Below, piece by piece: positions 1 to 12,057 of a DNA stretch of 64,000 bases (positions are counted from its first letter, which is position 1; every line of letters begins with the position of its first letter). The DNA is from Xenopus tropicalis (lineage: Eukaryota > Chordata > Amphibia > Anura > Pipidae), in the NCBI RefSeq assembly GCF_000004195.4, contig NC_030677.2, forward strand, positions 46,749,142-46,813,141. Reading direction: 5' to 3'. The position numbers and the translations under genes were made by a program. The notes beneath the pieces are model-generated. The model did not search any database and was not told the origin of the DNA. It saw only the letters and a program-made list of their open reading frames with translations.

Positions 1-57
1 AAGGTAGGAGTTAACTGCATGTTGTGTCTGCACCAATCAGGCGCCATTAGAGACTAT

Positions 58-357
58 AGGTCCCCATACACGGGCCGATAGTAGCTGCCGATATCGACCC
101 CTTGGACCGATTCGGCAGCTAATCGGACCATGTATGGGCACTCCCGACGGGCCTGCCCGACCGATATCTGGCCTGAAATCGGACAGATCTTGATTGGGCA
201 GGTTAGAAAATCTAGTCCGATCGGGGGCCGCATCGGCTTATTGATGTGGTAAACGATCAAATTACCCTGGATTCTCCCGATATCGCCCACCCCATAGGTG
301 GGGGATATCAGGAGAAGATCCGCTTGCTTGGCAACATCGGCTTGTCGGATCCTGTTT
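58..357 (-). mobile_element. Multi-hairpin TTAA-type MITE, truncated
   Basis: Non-autonomous DNA element related to the better-preserved copy at 19345-19715, in the opposite orientation. Its left edge holds a long imperfect inverted repeat in which CATACACGGGCCGATAG faces a later CTAATCGG-CATGTATG. Blocks shared with the 19.3-kb copy include the CCTGATATC-type region and GATCCGCTTGCTTGGC near 329-344. The far end lacks the CCATACACGGG terminus and no TTAA flank is visible, so this end is broken. An open frame over 54-413 is a by-product of the palindromes; it matches no protein I know and is not called as a gene. Confidence 0.65.
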
Positions 358-971
358 TTGTGAATAATCCATTGGTACCACATTTTGTTTTTTTGTCTTA
401 CTGTGTTTGACATGTTCTGTGTTTCCTTAAAACTGTTCTGGCATGTATTCCATAAATGACTTTATGGACTTGTCTGGGAAACAGACACAACATGTGATGT
501 AATAAAAGGTGCCTAGTTTGTTACTAGTAGACTTAACTACAGTAACCAATGAGCAAATAGCATTTAGTGATCATTTGTTGAAAACAGACTGATTATGTTA
601 AGTAACCAGACCACAACAAATGTTGCTCCATAAGTTTTAATTTGTAAAAACTACTAGACTGAATACACAAGGACTTTCTACTAACAAAAAAATCCTAACA
701 CAGGAGCAAGGGGGTTGTATACTGGTAACCTGACTATCTTTCTTGCATGGACCAAATATGGAGTAGTTTGGTTTCTCTGTTTGCCCTATTTAGCTCAGGA
801 AATAATTTAAATCCATAGATCTTTTTGAGCGTAAAACAATAGGAAAAAAGTATGGTTATCACGAGGCCTTTTCATTGAACTCATGTTAAACAAGGGTTTA
901 TACTGCCCCTTTAATGCAAATTCATAAGGGACAGCTTTCCCAAAGTTCAGCAACATTTTTATTTTTTTTAC
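358..971. other. Unassigned AT-rich DNA
   Basis: No gene, RNA or recognisable repeat is seen. Short open frames are interrupted and show no protein-like composition. Confidence 0.5.
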
Positions 972-973
972 TA

Positions 974-1289
974 CAGGCATGGGACCTCTTATCCAGAATG
1001 CTCGGGACCTGGGGTTTTCTGAATAAGGGATCTTTTTGTAATTTGGATTTCCATAACTTAAGTTTGTTAAAAAACATTTTAAATATTAAATAAACCCAGT
1101 AAGATTGTTTTGCCTTCAATAAGGATTAATTATAACTTAGTTGGGATCAAGTACAAGTTATTGTTGTTATAATTACAGAGAAAAAGTAAATTATAATAAT
1201 TTGCTTATAATGGAGTCTATATGAGATGGCCTTTCCGTAATTCAGAACTTTCTGGATAATGGGTTTCCGGATAAGGGATCCTGTACCTG
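974..1289 (+). mobile_element. TA-flanked MITE (CAGGTATGGGA family), full length
   Basis: A complete 316-bp copy. It opens with CAGGCATGGGACCTCTTATC and closes with GGGATCCTGTACCTG, near-perfect terminal inverted repeats, and is bounded by TA on both sides (972-973 and 1290-1291). The interior carries the family blocks seen throughout the window: TTAGTTGGGATCAAGTACAA, a TTACAGAGAAAAAG stretch and GGAGTCTATATGAGATGG. A TA duplication with CAGG ends fits Tc1/mariner-type mobilisation by analogy; no transposase is encoded. Confidence 0.8.
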
Positions 1290-1291
1290 TA

Positions 1292-2735
1292 TTTAATATA
1301 TAATTTGGGAATGCTGTGTTTATTTTTTTTCTAAAAATGCTTGAATGTTTATTTGAATAATATAAATGGTTCTTTAACACAACCACAATAATAATACAAT
1401 TATCCGAATTTGGCCGCTAAAATAATTTAACCTAAAACATCTTTAAATATGACACAAAAATGATGTTTTAATCAATGATCGTATATCATAAAAATACTAT
1501 CTTGGAGTTTATTGAAGCGACATATTTCATTTCCAAGAGGTGTGAAATGTGGGCAAAAGGAATCAAATAATTTAGAGCCTTAAACATACATATACATAAT
1601 ATGCAGGTACACGCCATTGTGATAAAAGAAATACATGTGTGACAAAATGGAAAAAGCAGACTCCTTTTCCTAAACTATTTTCATATTTCAAAGTGACAAA
1701 ATAGATGAAACACATATAGACTAATTCAGTTGCAAAGTGGAAGAAGCAATGAATTCTAGCATAGTAAACAATTAGCTACTTTATTTTCTTTCTAATAAGA
1801 CCAAATTACTAGATAATATCTACTGGCATCAACTTGGCTAATAAAAATCTGTTGATTGGCTTTGCTATTTTTCCAATTGCTATCATGATCAGCTTTGCAT
1901 TTAGATTATCTCTAAACTTTGATTCATTTCTCATAAAAAGCTCTCATTGGTAATTGCCTTAACATTTATTTCAGGTCAAGTGGTTAACTATGAATAATGA
2001 TGTGTCAAAAATGTACAGTAATGTTGTCAATAGAGCAATTACCATTTAACTTGAGATTATTGCTACACCAGAGGACATTTAGTGGGCACAATAAACAGAA
2101 CAACAAAGAAAAAAGGGATATGGGACTAATTGCCCACAAACTGTATCAAAACTATGGGTTTGTATGACTTCGTAGTTGTAATAGCAAGCATACATAAAAT
2201 TATTTTTGCCTCTTATACTTAAACAATTCAGTGAATATAACAACTGCCATACATATGCTTGATTTTTATCTTGCTTTAGATACAGTATATGGCTGAAAGA
2301 GTTACACGACTGGGCATTAAATATTGGAGGAGGGGTTTGTCTGTTTGTTAAGCTGGATTTAAATGCCAATATAAAGGAATGAGTGATGATGGAAAATGGG
2401 GTAGCTGAAGCCTTATGAGTGGAGCTTGTCACAAATTGTAAAGAGTCCAGCAAATTAATTATAAAGGTATACTATAGTCCCTCTTAAGTTAGTGAAAAGG
2501 GAGAAGCTAAGCAATTAATGCCAGGAAAGTTAATGGGAACAAGTTTATAAACTCCTGGCATAACAACTTTATGTCACAGGTTGTTGAGGAGCCAACCAGA
2601 AACCATGCTATACTGAATATTGTGACCGTAATCTTATTTAATGTTTATTGCTAAAAGCAAAGTTAGAATTTCAGAAAAGCAAATGTTAGTTCCTTAAGGG
2701 CGTTAGGTTTTCCACTAAAAACACCGAACAGAAAT
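1292..2735. other. Unassigned AT-rich DNA
   Basis: No gene or clear repeat is seen. The longest open frame (minus strand, 2079-2453) is rich in Ser, Phe, Cys and Tyr with no recognisable domain and is taken as chance. Confidence 0.5.
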
Positions 2736-2739
2736 GATT

Positions 2740-3150
2740 GTCATTTAAAATTATATTAAATCACTACTGTTCCCAATTTATTCCCTTAAGAAGTAAATGC
2801 GGTTTAATCAGAAGTAAAAAAAGAACAAAGAAAATATGTTTAAAACTACTTCAGAGGGCACAGAAGCTGTGTTTAACTAATATAAACACTATAACACATT
2901 TTGTAAAGCAGCAATCAGGAAGGCAAAGATAGAAATTGTGAAGCGCATTGTGGGAGTGGCTAAAACTAATCCCAACAAGTTTTTTTAACTATATTAATAG
3001 TAAAAAGATGATGATTGAGAGTGTGGTTCCCTTAAATAATGGAAATAAATGGGTTATAAATGATACAGAAAAGGCAAATGTTCTAAATCAAATTTTTTTT
3101 TCACTGTATACAATTGAGGAGTCAGAGTTTCAAGAACCACTATATAGTAG
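2740..3150 (+). pseudogene. CR1/L2-like LINE relic, region ahead of the reverse transcriptase core
   Basis: The plus-strand translation over 2890-3130 contains phrases typical of the linker between the endonuclease and reverse transcriptase of CR1/L2-clade LINEs: an Arg/Lys-rich AIRKAK-like segment, NPNKFFNYINSKK, a VVPLNNGN stretch and NDTEKANVLNQIFFSLYT. These correspond to the family pattern of a basic helix, then 'NPK.F..Y..SK', then 'D.EKA..LN..F.S.FT'. The frame shifts and has stops upstream, no catalytic FADD motif is present, and the copy is cut off where an inverted duplicate of itself begins at 3151. It is a dead fragment. Clade assignment is by visual motif match only. Confidence 0.7.
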
Positions 3151-3254
3151 TGCCTTTTCTGTATCCTTTATAATCCATTTATTTCCATTATTTAACAGAG
3201 CCGCACTCTCAATCATCATCTTTACACTATTAATAAAGTTAAAAAAAACTTGTT
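2973..3254. repeat. 104-bp inverted repeat made of LINE sequence
   Basis: Bases 2973-3076 recur in reverse complement at 3151-3254. Matching landmarks are CAACAAGTTTTTTTAAC against its mirror at 3238-3254, and GATGATGATTGAGAGTG against CACTCTCAATCATCATC. I count roughly ten differences over 104 bp. The spacer (3077-3150) is LINE sequence continuing from the left arm. The right arm lies antisense to the LINE. Confidence 0.85.
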
Positions 3255-3612
3255 GATGGATCAGCTCAATCTAGTCAGTGGCTGATACAGGATATGGATA
3301 ATGGAATTGTGTTCTAATTTTATATATACACATGCAGAATTGTAGTCCAGATTTATAGGTAGATAAGGACAAATTCTGCAACAATTCTACACAACATTAT
3401 CCACAAAGTAAGTAGGATTAAAAAGTATTTCATACATATTTTTATAGAGATCCAACCCTTTGGCCTTTGGGACATACCACTGGAAAGTGCCAATGAGATG
3501 CAATAGCAAATATCTCAGTTAAATTCACTGTAGTTATTCTAGCCTGCAAGACAGTAAACTGGAATTTTTCACTGGGCGGCTGATACGCCTGATGCAGTAA
3601 TACACTGAAGGA
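3255..3612. other. Unassigned DNA
   Basis: No gene or repeat recognised between the LINE inverted repeat and the T2-type fragment. Confidence 0.45.
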
Positions 3613-3620
3613 TGATTTAA

Positions 3621-3925
3621 AGATAAACTAAAACCTAAACAAGAATAAACTAGAAATGTCATATTTTATATACTAAATTTACTGCAACAGCCTAAACTTT
3701 CAGCATCTCTATAGTAGTAAGGATTTAGGTATTTACAGCTGTTTCAGTGTCAGTGACATGAACATGCTCAGTGTGCTCTGAGCAGCTGTTCGGAAGTTGC
3801 AAATTATCAAGCAGAAAATTAGGTTGGCCTGTCATATAAAGTGATGCTACAGGGCTGATTATTAAATTCTAATGCTTACTGCACTGGTTTCTGAGCTGCC
3901 ATATAATGAGAGATCCAAGAATAGA
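3621..3925. mobile_element. T2-type (TTAA-target) MITE fragment
   Basis: TTAA at 3617-3620 is followed by AGATAAACTAAAACCTAAAC, a slightly decayed version of the AGGAGAACTAAACCC terminus of the complete element at 16273-18176. The interior shares its blocks: AATGTCATATTTTATATACT, CTAAACTTTCAGCATCTC and a GCACTGGTTTCTGAGCTGCC stretch near 3881. The far terminal repeat was not found, so the copy is truncated on the right. Confidence 0.7.
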
Positions 3926-4835
3926 TGGTACTATATAATGCTTATTTTATTCACCAACTTAGAATGTTTTTGCCTACATAAGAAACAACAGTTCATGTTC
4001 AAAAGGCAAACAGCCCATTTACCTTAGTATTTCCCATAGTATTAGTCATTTTTAAGAACCATATATTTATCATACTAATGGAAGGGTACTGCTTTTATAG
4101 AGCTTAAACTAACTTGTTGGCTTAAATGGAGGTAGTAAATGTAAATATCCTTCCATTATGCCTTTATAATAAGAAAATGTTATTTTTTTTATTAAAAGAC
4201 AATTAAAAGAATACACAGAATACATTTTCAGCTTAAGTTGTATTTATTTTGCTTTATTTTTGCTCATATATAGGCACACTCTGCCCCTTTAAGATTTGCA
4301 AACTGAAACAAAATGTATAAATACATGTAATGCAATTTATCTTTCCATATTTCTTCATGCCACTGTGCATTAGTCCTCTATTAATGAGCTAGAAATAGTT
4401 TTCTAATATGCCCTTTTAATAGTAAATACATTTAAAGTAACATGGTATAAAGAAGGTCATATCATCGTTATTAGTCTAGGATTTTATTTATACACATATA
4501 TAAACTGTGTTTTATACGGACGAAGTTTGTTATACAAGCGCAGATGATAGAGAAATGCAGTTCTACTGTAGAATCAAATACATAGCAGGGTCATTTATAA
4601 ACACAGCATGTAATTGCTTTCGGAATATAGTGTAGTAGAGTGTATATTTTTATGCTTATGCGTAAATTCTTTGTAAGGTCATTAAAGGCACCAGTTTAAA
4701 ACTGAATAGAAACAATGGTAAGTTCAAGAAAGAGTAGCCAGTTTAATTAAAGTTTTAAACGACATTACAAATAATAATAAGAAGCGTTAACTTGGTAAAA
4801 AGGGACTTGAATGGTTTATTTACTAAGACAATTAT
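3926..4835. other. Unassigned AT-rich DNA
   Basis: Nothing gene-like is seen. Confidence 0.45.
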
Positions 4836-4992
4836 CATTATTATTATTTATATAGAGGTGCTTTACAGAATAGAGGGGTACAAAAGACATAACAGTTAAC
4901 ATGTACATATAAAGCATACACAAAAATGTTACATTGGATGAGGATCGGAGACACTAGGGCCCTGCTGGCTATCAGAGTACAAAGTTCCATTC
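4836..4992 (+). repeat. SINE/LINE 3'-end-like fragment (TATTTATATAGAGG...)
   Basis: Begins with ATTATTATTATTTATATAGA and runs through a GCTTTACAGAATAGAGGGG stretch to CGGAGACACTAGGGCCCTGCT. This matches the general pattern of a widespread vertebrate retroposon tail ('...ATTTATATAGCGC...GCTTTACA...GAGGGCCCTGCTC'). A related piece lies at 50135-50262. Assignment is from memory of the pattern. Confidence 0.5.
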
Positions 4993-7146
4993 ATATGATA
5001 TCAATGTTGCCTTTGCAAAGGAATGTATTTTTACAGCAAGTATAGCAGTCATTTTTTCTGGAAGCTTTCCCTTCTTTTCTGTGGGTCAGCTTTATGAATG
5101 GATGTCTTCCAATCATCATCATTCACTGTATAATTGTATATGGTGCATTTCTACAGAACCTTAATAAAGAAATTTGTATTTTTGAGAATACTTTACAATC
5201 CCTCTTTTATTTGACACATGTTTACTCTGGGAAAGTATCTCCTTTATTGCACTGAAGGATAATTTTTATACCTAATGCCCAGATACTACAATGTAGCATA
5301 GTCCTATAATCGTTGCAGTCTCTGTTATAAATGCCTGCATGCAATTTTTCATGCAGATGCTTGAGCTATATGGGACAGCAGTATACAAACAATTTCATTT
5401 TTATTGGCAGCAGAAATGCATGATTTATATGCAAAATATGATTTATGAGGCTTCCTTTCAAGCAGAAGAGCAATATAAGGACATACACAACTGAAAAAAT
5501 CAATTTGAAGCTGAAAGGTTAATCTAGACTGTTTTGTAAACAGTACTGCAAAAATGTATAAACACAAATCTATTTTGATTTTCTTGTAAATTTTAACACT
5601 GATTGTTTACATTTCAGAGCAACCGCAGTCTAATGTTTCAGCATTAAATGTATTGAATGAATGTCTTACCAGCATATCATAACGATGTGTATTTAACAGC
5701 AACCACACGTCATAAGCATGTATTTGGTGCTAAAATATACTGTATATAAACACATATTTTGCATCAAAAAACAATATCATACCACTGACTGTCTGTGTAA
5801 GAGAACCTCTACCAGGAAATATATTGCACTGCATATAGAGTTATATAAATCAGTTTGCAGTGTTTTTTCACTATGCTAAAATGCACAATTGGTTGCCAAC
5901 CTTTCCCTGGCTTAAATTGGTAAATGGTTTGACTTGACCTTTCTTATCAAACTGCCTTCTGTCTCCAGTACTTACATTTTTTATAAGGAAAGAGTATGGT
6001 CCTTGATTTCATAGATAAAACATCTCTTACTGTCACTTCCACATTAAAACTATCTTTGTCTATTTTATTTCTTTCATTCAAAAAAATATTTATTTTTGTT
6101 GTGGATTAGATCTCCAAAACTGTTGTATAATTTCTGCAACACCTTTGTACTTTAGGATGAGCGAATGTATAATAGAGATTAAACAGAACAGGGTGCTGTA
6201 AATTTGAACTATATTTGGTATTCGGTATAAGATTCGGTCGTAGCTGACAGAAAGAATTTTGTACTAAGGTTTATTTATTGTCAAATTATTCAGAAAACCT
6301 GGAAAAAAATCCAGGATGGTGCTTTCATATCTCCCATGATCCTAGTCCAAGTCCAACCCAGGTGTTTATGTCTACCTGAGATACCTCAGTTGGATAATAT
6401 TATTATATTTGTTTTATATGCTCTGCATGGGCGACAGGCAGTAGGAGTACTACTTGTTTCTCAGGAAGACTAATCTGTGCTGGTTAGAAGCCCATTAAGA
6501 GGCAAGATTGTACATTTATGTCCACAAGTGCAGCAAGCAAAGTGAAATTTAAAGTGTAAATGCCACATTTTCCCAGTGACTGGCCCAATTGTACTACATC
6601 TACAGCAGTTGTGTCTGATTTGTCAATATTAATGCAACTATTTGCGCATTTCATCTCAAATTGAAAGAAATTGTGTAGAAGTCTGCTGGGAGTCATTTGC
6701 AGTGTTTAGTGTGCGAGTAACGTCTGTGCCCAATTCTGTAGGCACAAGTATGTTGCACCTATTAATGCTAGGTGTGTAGGAAACCCTGGAACTACAGTAC
6801 GTCCCCCTCCTAGACCAGGTTCTCCTGCATAAATAGGCACCTTGTTTCATTCAGAATGGAAGGACTGAGCAGTGTCAAGTTCAACTGGAACAATTCACTT
6901 CAGTGTGGAAAATAAATGTTGAAATCCTAACTCTGTACATGCAATATGCATCATGGTGTCAGAATTCAGACAGGAGATACATACTGATGCTCTCTGTTCG
7001 CTACCTGCCTTTCAAACAGCATGGTGTTTGGATGCTCAAAGCAGCTGGACACATGAAGAATAAATACTATGAAATTTGATAAATGTGTCAATTTGTTATA
7101 CTTTCTCGACTGACTGGGAAATGTTTCTGACAGTCTAAAAAGTTAT
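4993..7146. other. Unassigned AT-rich DNA
   Basis: About 2.1 kb with no gene or confidently recognised repeat. Minus-strand frames at 6484-6850 are short and overlap each other, and are rejected as genes. Confidence 0.45.
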
Positions 7147-7150
7147 TTAA

Positions 7151-7545
7151 AGGGATACTGTCATGATTTTTATAGTATACTTTTTATTTCTAAATTATAC
7201 TATTTACATAGCTAATAATTTACTCTACCATCAGTACATTGTGCCTGAGTCTGAGCTTTTAGAAGGAGCCAGAGCTACACATTAGAGCAGCTTTATAACC
7301 TATTGTTTCTCCTGCTCCCATGTAACCGGAGGAGTCCCAAGACAGACCTGGATTAAAATTAAATATAAATAAATATTAAATTAAATATAAATAAAATATA
7401 AATCTAATATAAAATCTAAATAAATTAAATATAAATAAATCCGTGCTTAGAGCTTCTCCAGCAGAATCCTGCATTGAAAAACAGATTTCAATGCAGGATT
7501 CTGCTGGAGAAGCTCTATTAACTAACAGTATTCTTTTAACTATTG
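7151..7545. mobile_element. T2-like (TTAA-target) MITE, right end lost
   Basis: TTAA (7147-7150) precedes AGGGATACTGTCATG, the terminus of a common Xenopus TTAA-target MITE as I remember it. The interior has CTGAGTCTGAGCTTTTAGAA, the GGAGCCAGAGCTACACATTAG block, and TGTAACCGGAGGAGTCCCAA. An AT-rich simple tract (7356-7440, iterated TAAATATAAA) and a 32-bp hairpin (7448-7517) sit near the right side. The expected CATGACAGTATCCCT right terminus is absent. Confidence 0.65.
7448..7517. repeat. Perfect 32-bp inverted repeat with a 6-nt loop
   Basis: Arms 7448-7479 and 7486-7517 are exact reverse complements around the loop AACAGA. The arm begins TAGAGCTTCTCCAGCAGAAT. In RNA it would be a long uninterrupted stem. 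It lies inside the T2-like MITE, where only one copy of this block (the ATGCAGGATTCTGCTGGAG type) is expected, so the left arm looks like a secondary inverted duplication. Confidence 0.95.
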
Positions 7546-9597
7546 ATCAACACTCTCATTACCACCTGTTCCAGCCAAGTCCTTCTTCAGCAATTAGTAG
7601 GTAACTCTCAAGGTCCTTGACCTTTCTTAGTACTGCAGTTTGCTGATCTAGTTGTGATACTTGAGATTGTTCATTGTAGATTGTTCCCATCCACAACAAA
7701 TGCAACAACCCTTGGGCTCCTTTCCCATATACTATATGCTTACATAGAGTAAACCGTGAGTCAGGGTGTCATTCTACCACTAATTATCTCTGTACAATTT
7801 GTATCTCTGTACAAATTGCCTTTAGTAATCTATATCTTTATACTTATTCCTAGTATACTCTGTATGCTTTTTAGATTCAATAGCCTTCGAATCCAATAGG
7901 GAATTCCTGTAAAACGAATCATTTCAAATTAAATGTCTTTAGTTGGTGATGCTATACTGTGCCAATGAATGGTTATATCAGTAATTCATTATCACTGTAA
8001 TAACATGCCATGGCTAAGCATATCACCTTTCTTTTCAATTTAGATATTTGTTGGATTTATATATTTTGCATAGGAGACTGATTTGTGCCATTACCATAAA
8101 ATCACAAAACTGCTTTGCAGAGAATGACAGTCCTTTGTAAAATATGATATGTAGTTAATTCATCTGTCTTATATATTTATGTTTTCATCACATTCATGCA
8201 AGTATCAAAATGAACCTATAATCTATTTGGCTATATTCTACAGTAAGATAGTTTTAATAACTGAAAACACTAATCTTTATTAGAGTGTACAGGTTTTCTG
8301 TAAGAGGCAGAAGCTGATGTGGGCTTTGAATTCTAGACAACTTCAACATAAAAGAGCTTTAATTTTGTACATTTATTCCTTTTGACAGGTTATGCTTCAG
8401 TGTATAGAAATAAAACAGAGCACAGACCTGTAACACTATCTGTTAAATGTTTGTTGATAGGTACTTATTAGCTTCAACTTGAACTTACCATTGGCATTTT
8501 TGTAAGTACTTCAGTGGATCTTACTAATTATAGGAATTCATTATGTAAATATAGATAATAACTAATATTGAATTTAAGTACCAATGTATTTGTGTCCTGG
8601 AAACATTTTGGAATACATATTAGCCATGTCTCCAAAGAGACTTTATTACATAATACTGACATGACATTAGCAAAAGGACACTGTATTTGTGTGCAGGCTT
8701 ATTTTATTTACATTCTTGACCTTATGTTGCATTTTAAAGTGCGTTGCTAATTAGTAGGAGATTTAAGCGTGTGTCCTCAGTGATATAATACCCTACCATG
8801 ACCACAGTTAAATGTTGAGGTCAAAAAGAATTATTATATAGTGATTCTAGATTCATTTTCTATTGCAATATTGGCATTCTACTGATCCATCTGTTCCTTC
8901 CAAACACCACACCTGACTTATTTGGAAGGACTCTTTTTGGTTATCTATATTTAAAAGTTTCTCGTTTAAATGTGAATCTCTAGTATATATTTATTTACCA
9001 TTCTTTGTTTTATGGTGGATTTAGTAATATGCATCTACACTTAATTCCAATTTAGTTCTTGAAAATGTTTTCAAACAATTCATTGCTCATTGTTGCAGCC
9101 CATAGTATGTGGAAGCATTTTAATCACTTTTGTACTTGTTTATGATTCATTTTGTTACTGGTCATTCTGTATTTGGGCTATGCAACCACCAATAATTGAT
9201 GCTATATATACATAGTACAAATGTCCAGTATCCTTATAAAACACAAGAGCCATGAATATCCTGTAAATTATATCCTTATACACAGTGCTTAGTGATGTCA
9301 TCAGTTATAATCTTGAATATGCTATTGTTCTTTTTATTATGATAAATATACAACAGATATTACTAAAGCTAGAGCAAAATATAGTTCAAAGTAGTTTAAA
9401 ATGTTAATGGGGTTCTTTCATATAATAGAACAAAGGAATATGAAAAAAAATCCTAAAGTTTATTTAAATCCAAATGAAGCACCTGCAAGGGCTTGGGGTA
9501 ATAATATAGCTAGTTACTGATAAGGAGATTTATCAAAAATCACCAGACATTCTCAGTTTTTCTTACGCAATCTCAGTCGAGTTTTCTTACAGACTAT
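7546..9597. other. Unassigned AT-rich DNA
   Basis: No gene or confident repeat in about 2 kb. Bases 9518-9597 include a GAGATTTATCAAAAATCACC stretch that resembles decayed MITE sequence but could not be bounded. Confidence 0.4.
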
Positions 9598-9959
9598 GGG
9601 GCACATTTACTAATCCTCGAATCCGAATCCCGAATGGGAAAAAAACGGATTGGAAACGAAAATTTAGCGATTTTTTCATCGCCGTCGCAATTGTTTCATA
9701 TTTGTCACGACTTTTTCGGTGCCGTCGCGACTTTATCGTATTTTGCACGATTATTTCGTCTCCGTCGCGATTTTTTCGGATTGCACTATAGTAAACAGCG
9801 GAAAAACCACTCCTAATGTTTCGTGACGGCGACGAAAAAGTCGCAGAAAATATATGATAAAGTCGTAACGGCGACGAAAAAGTTGAGCAAAATAGCGATT
9901 GTTACGAAAAAAACGCATTCGGACGCTTTCGGACGTTCGTGGATTAGTAAATGTGCCCC
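9598..9959. mobile_element. GGGGCACATTTACTAA MITE, complete
   Basis: Left end GGGGCACATTTACTAATCC and right end GGATTAGTAAATGTGCCCC form exact terminal inverted repeats about 19 bp long. TAT lies on the left flank and TAT, one base further out, on the right, consistent with a 3-bp target duplication (PIF/Harbinger-like by inference). The interior is rich in iterated TTTTTTCG/CGAAAAA and GCCGTCGCGA motifs on both strands. No minisatellite is present, unlike the copies at 16324 and 31666. Confidence 0.8.
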
Positions 9960-11130
9960 CTATGTGTAGCAACTGAAGAATTTTTTAATTTCTGGATCAG
10001 AGGAGTAACGGAAATCATTCAGTTTAAGCTCTGAGCTTTTAAAATAATTTGGTAAGAAAACATTCAACATACAAAATTCTTGATATGTGGGAGGAAAGCT
10101 TGTCTCTCTACCCCTCACAGTCAGTCAAATAACACAAGAAATGCCACTAGTGGGCCCCTGAAGATTCTGGGACGAAGTGCAAGGCTGCAGTATAGATAGT
10201 TTCACCCCTACACCCACTTTTGTGCTTTTCTAATACTTTTGGAAACAATGACTTACAATAAGGCAAGAACCTTTAGCATCAACTCTTGCGCATATAGCAT
10301 TAGGAGGATTCCTTAAAGTACACCTACTGTATATATGATATTTTAACGAATTAATAAAAGAAGCTTATTTAATTATTGAATCTACATTTCCCATTTGTTT
10401 TTTTCTGGTACTTTTATGGTTTTAAGCGATTTTTACTACATAACATTTTTGACACAATCATACAAAAATTCGGATAACTATTTTTCAATCTGTTGCTTTT
10501 GTTGCACATATCTGTACCTTTCTGTTAAACAACAATACATATTGTACATTGTACATACCATATATTAATGTTTCAACAAAGATATGCATACTCAAGGCCA
10601 AACTGCAGTTGCAAAGCTGCTTTTTACAAACACGACAGAAAATTATAAGACTGCTAACCACCGTGGACTCTTTCAAACAAAGAAAAAAAAAGTACCATTA
10701 TATACATAAATATGTAACATAATTGGAATTTCTGTTATCTTCTTGTTTTTCGAAAATATATTTTCCATTTATAATATAAAACAACATGACTTTCGTACTT
10801 TACTTTAGTAGTCCCCACTATGCTCCCATGCCTTCCTTGGTTAATGAAAGTTCAGACTTACTTTGAATTTAGTTTGCCTGCTTGGGTTCCATTCCAATTA
10901 GGGAAAAGTTCTGATCCACAGTGCATTTTCATGTTTATTGCCAGCAGGACAGCCAAATCATAATACTCCATGTGGAGCCATGCGCACAGCAGGAAAGATC
11001 AGACCTAACTGGTATATTCATAAATTGTAAATTTATACATTTAATCGTTTAGCATGCAGTACTGCTCAATGTAAACTTTATTATTATCTTTCTTCTTAAG
11101 CACTTATACCAAGCAACAAGCTCTGCACAG
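9960..11130. other. Unassigned AT-rich DNA
   Basis: Nothing gene-like is seen. Confidence 0.45.
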
Positions 11131-11132
11131 AG

Positions 11133-11290
11133 GATTTTTTTCAGGAAAAGTGAGTCCCTGCCCAGTAGTAGAACTTGCAGTCTAAGTTTGGTGCCTGAGG
11201 CATAAAGACATTAGTCACTTGCCCAAGATCATAGGAAAGTAACAGGGGAGTTGTCATGGGAGTCAAACCCGCACTCAAGCTTGTTAAATA
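11133..11290 (+). repeat. SINE/LINE-tail-like fragment (GAGTCCCTGCCC...)
   Basis: Contains GTGAGTCCCTGCCC, CTTGCAGTCTAAGTTTGGTG, CACTTGCCCAAGATCATAGG and GGGAGTCAAACCCGCACTC. The last phrases recall the 'CACTTGCCCAAGGTCAC...GGGATTCGAACC' segment found in several vertebrate retroposons. Ends are not defined. Confidence 0.5.
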
Positions 11291-12057
11291 TAATAACAAA
11301 GTGAATATTTGAATGGATGAACTCAATTACTATTCAGCCCAGATTGGCATGCACAGCGAATAAAAAATGTGAATGTTGTACTGTCATGAATACAATTACA
11401 GCTAATGGATAGTTGTTGCGTATACAGTGAATAATAATTAAACAAATTCTTTTATTCTTTAAATAATTGATGATTGCTTTTAACATCTGTTTGCTTTTGT
11501 ACTGTCAGAAAGTAAAGGAATCAGTAAGTACTGATAGCATGGACCAGTTATTTTTATTTGAGTTGTTGAGTTAGTGATTTGTCAGCAGATGCCATGGCAA
11601 TTGGCTAACAATTCCTATTACTGTATATTAGCTGAGCTGTCATTATTGAAAGTTCTGTTTTTTCTATATGTACTGTGCATGAACATTGGATGCTGTACAT
11701 TACTGATCATACCCTAGATGTAATCAAATTCCGCCTGACAATACACATGGGCTTAGCAACAACAGTAACTCAACTCGTTTCACTCTTTATGCTGAAATGC
11801 AATATTTGGAAACTACCGGCTAATTTGATGGCTCAGTTAACATTTTAGTGTAACCAAACAATGTAGGGAAGAAAAGGACACAGAGGAAGAGCACATATTA
11901 TTGCTTTACTGCATAAACATTTTTTGTAATCTGTAATTTTTTCAAAAAATCATATTCTTCTCAACACAGGTATCAGTAGGCAAGTTAGGCAAACAAGGCA
12001 GTACTAGAGGCATACTAATCCAGTTTGGGAGGGTGGTAGGTGCTGATTATAACTGCA
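11291..12057. other. Unassigned AT-rich DNA
   Basis: Nothing gene-like is seen. Confidence 0.45.

Noticed and set aside
54..413. 119-residue minus-strand frame at the window edge
   Set aside because: Lies almost wholly within the truncated multi-hairpin MITE and shares peptide phrases with the other copies.
2079..2453. 124-residue minus-strand frame
   Set aside because: Low-complexity composition, no domain, no splice or promoter context; a frame of this length is expected by chance in 64 kb.
6484..6850. Two overlapping minus-strand frames in repeat-free DNA
   Set aside because: Short, mutually overlapping, no domain, and no splice-site pattern convincing enough to call an exon.
11133..11290. 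tRNA-like B-box resemblance (GGGAGTCAAACCC)
   Set aside because: No cloverleaf can be drawn around it; better explained as part of a retroposon tail.
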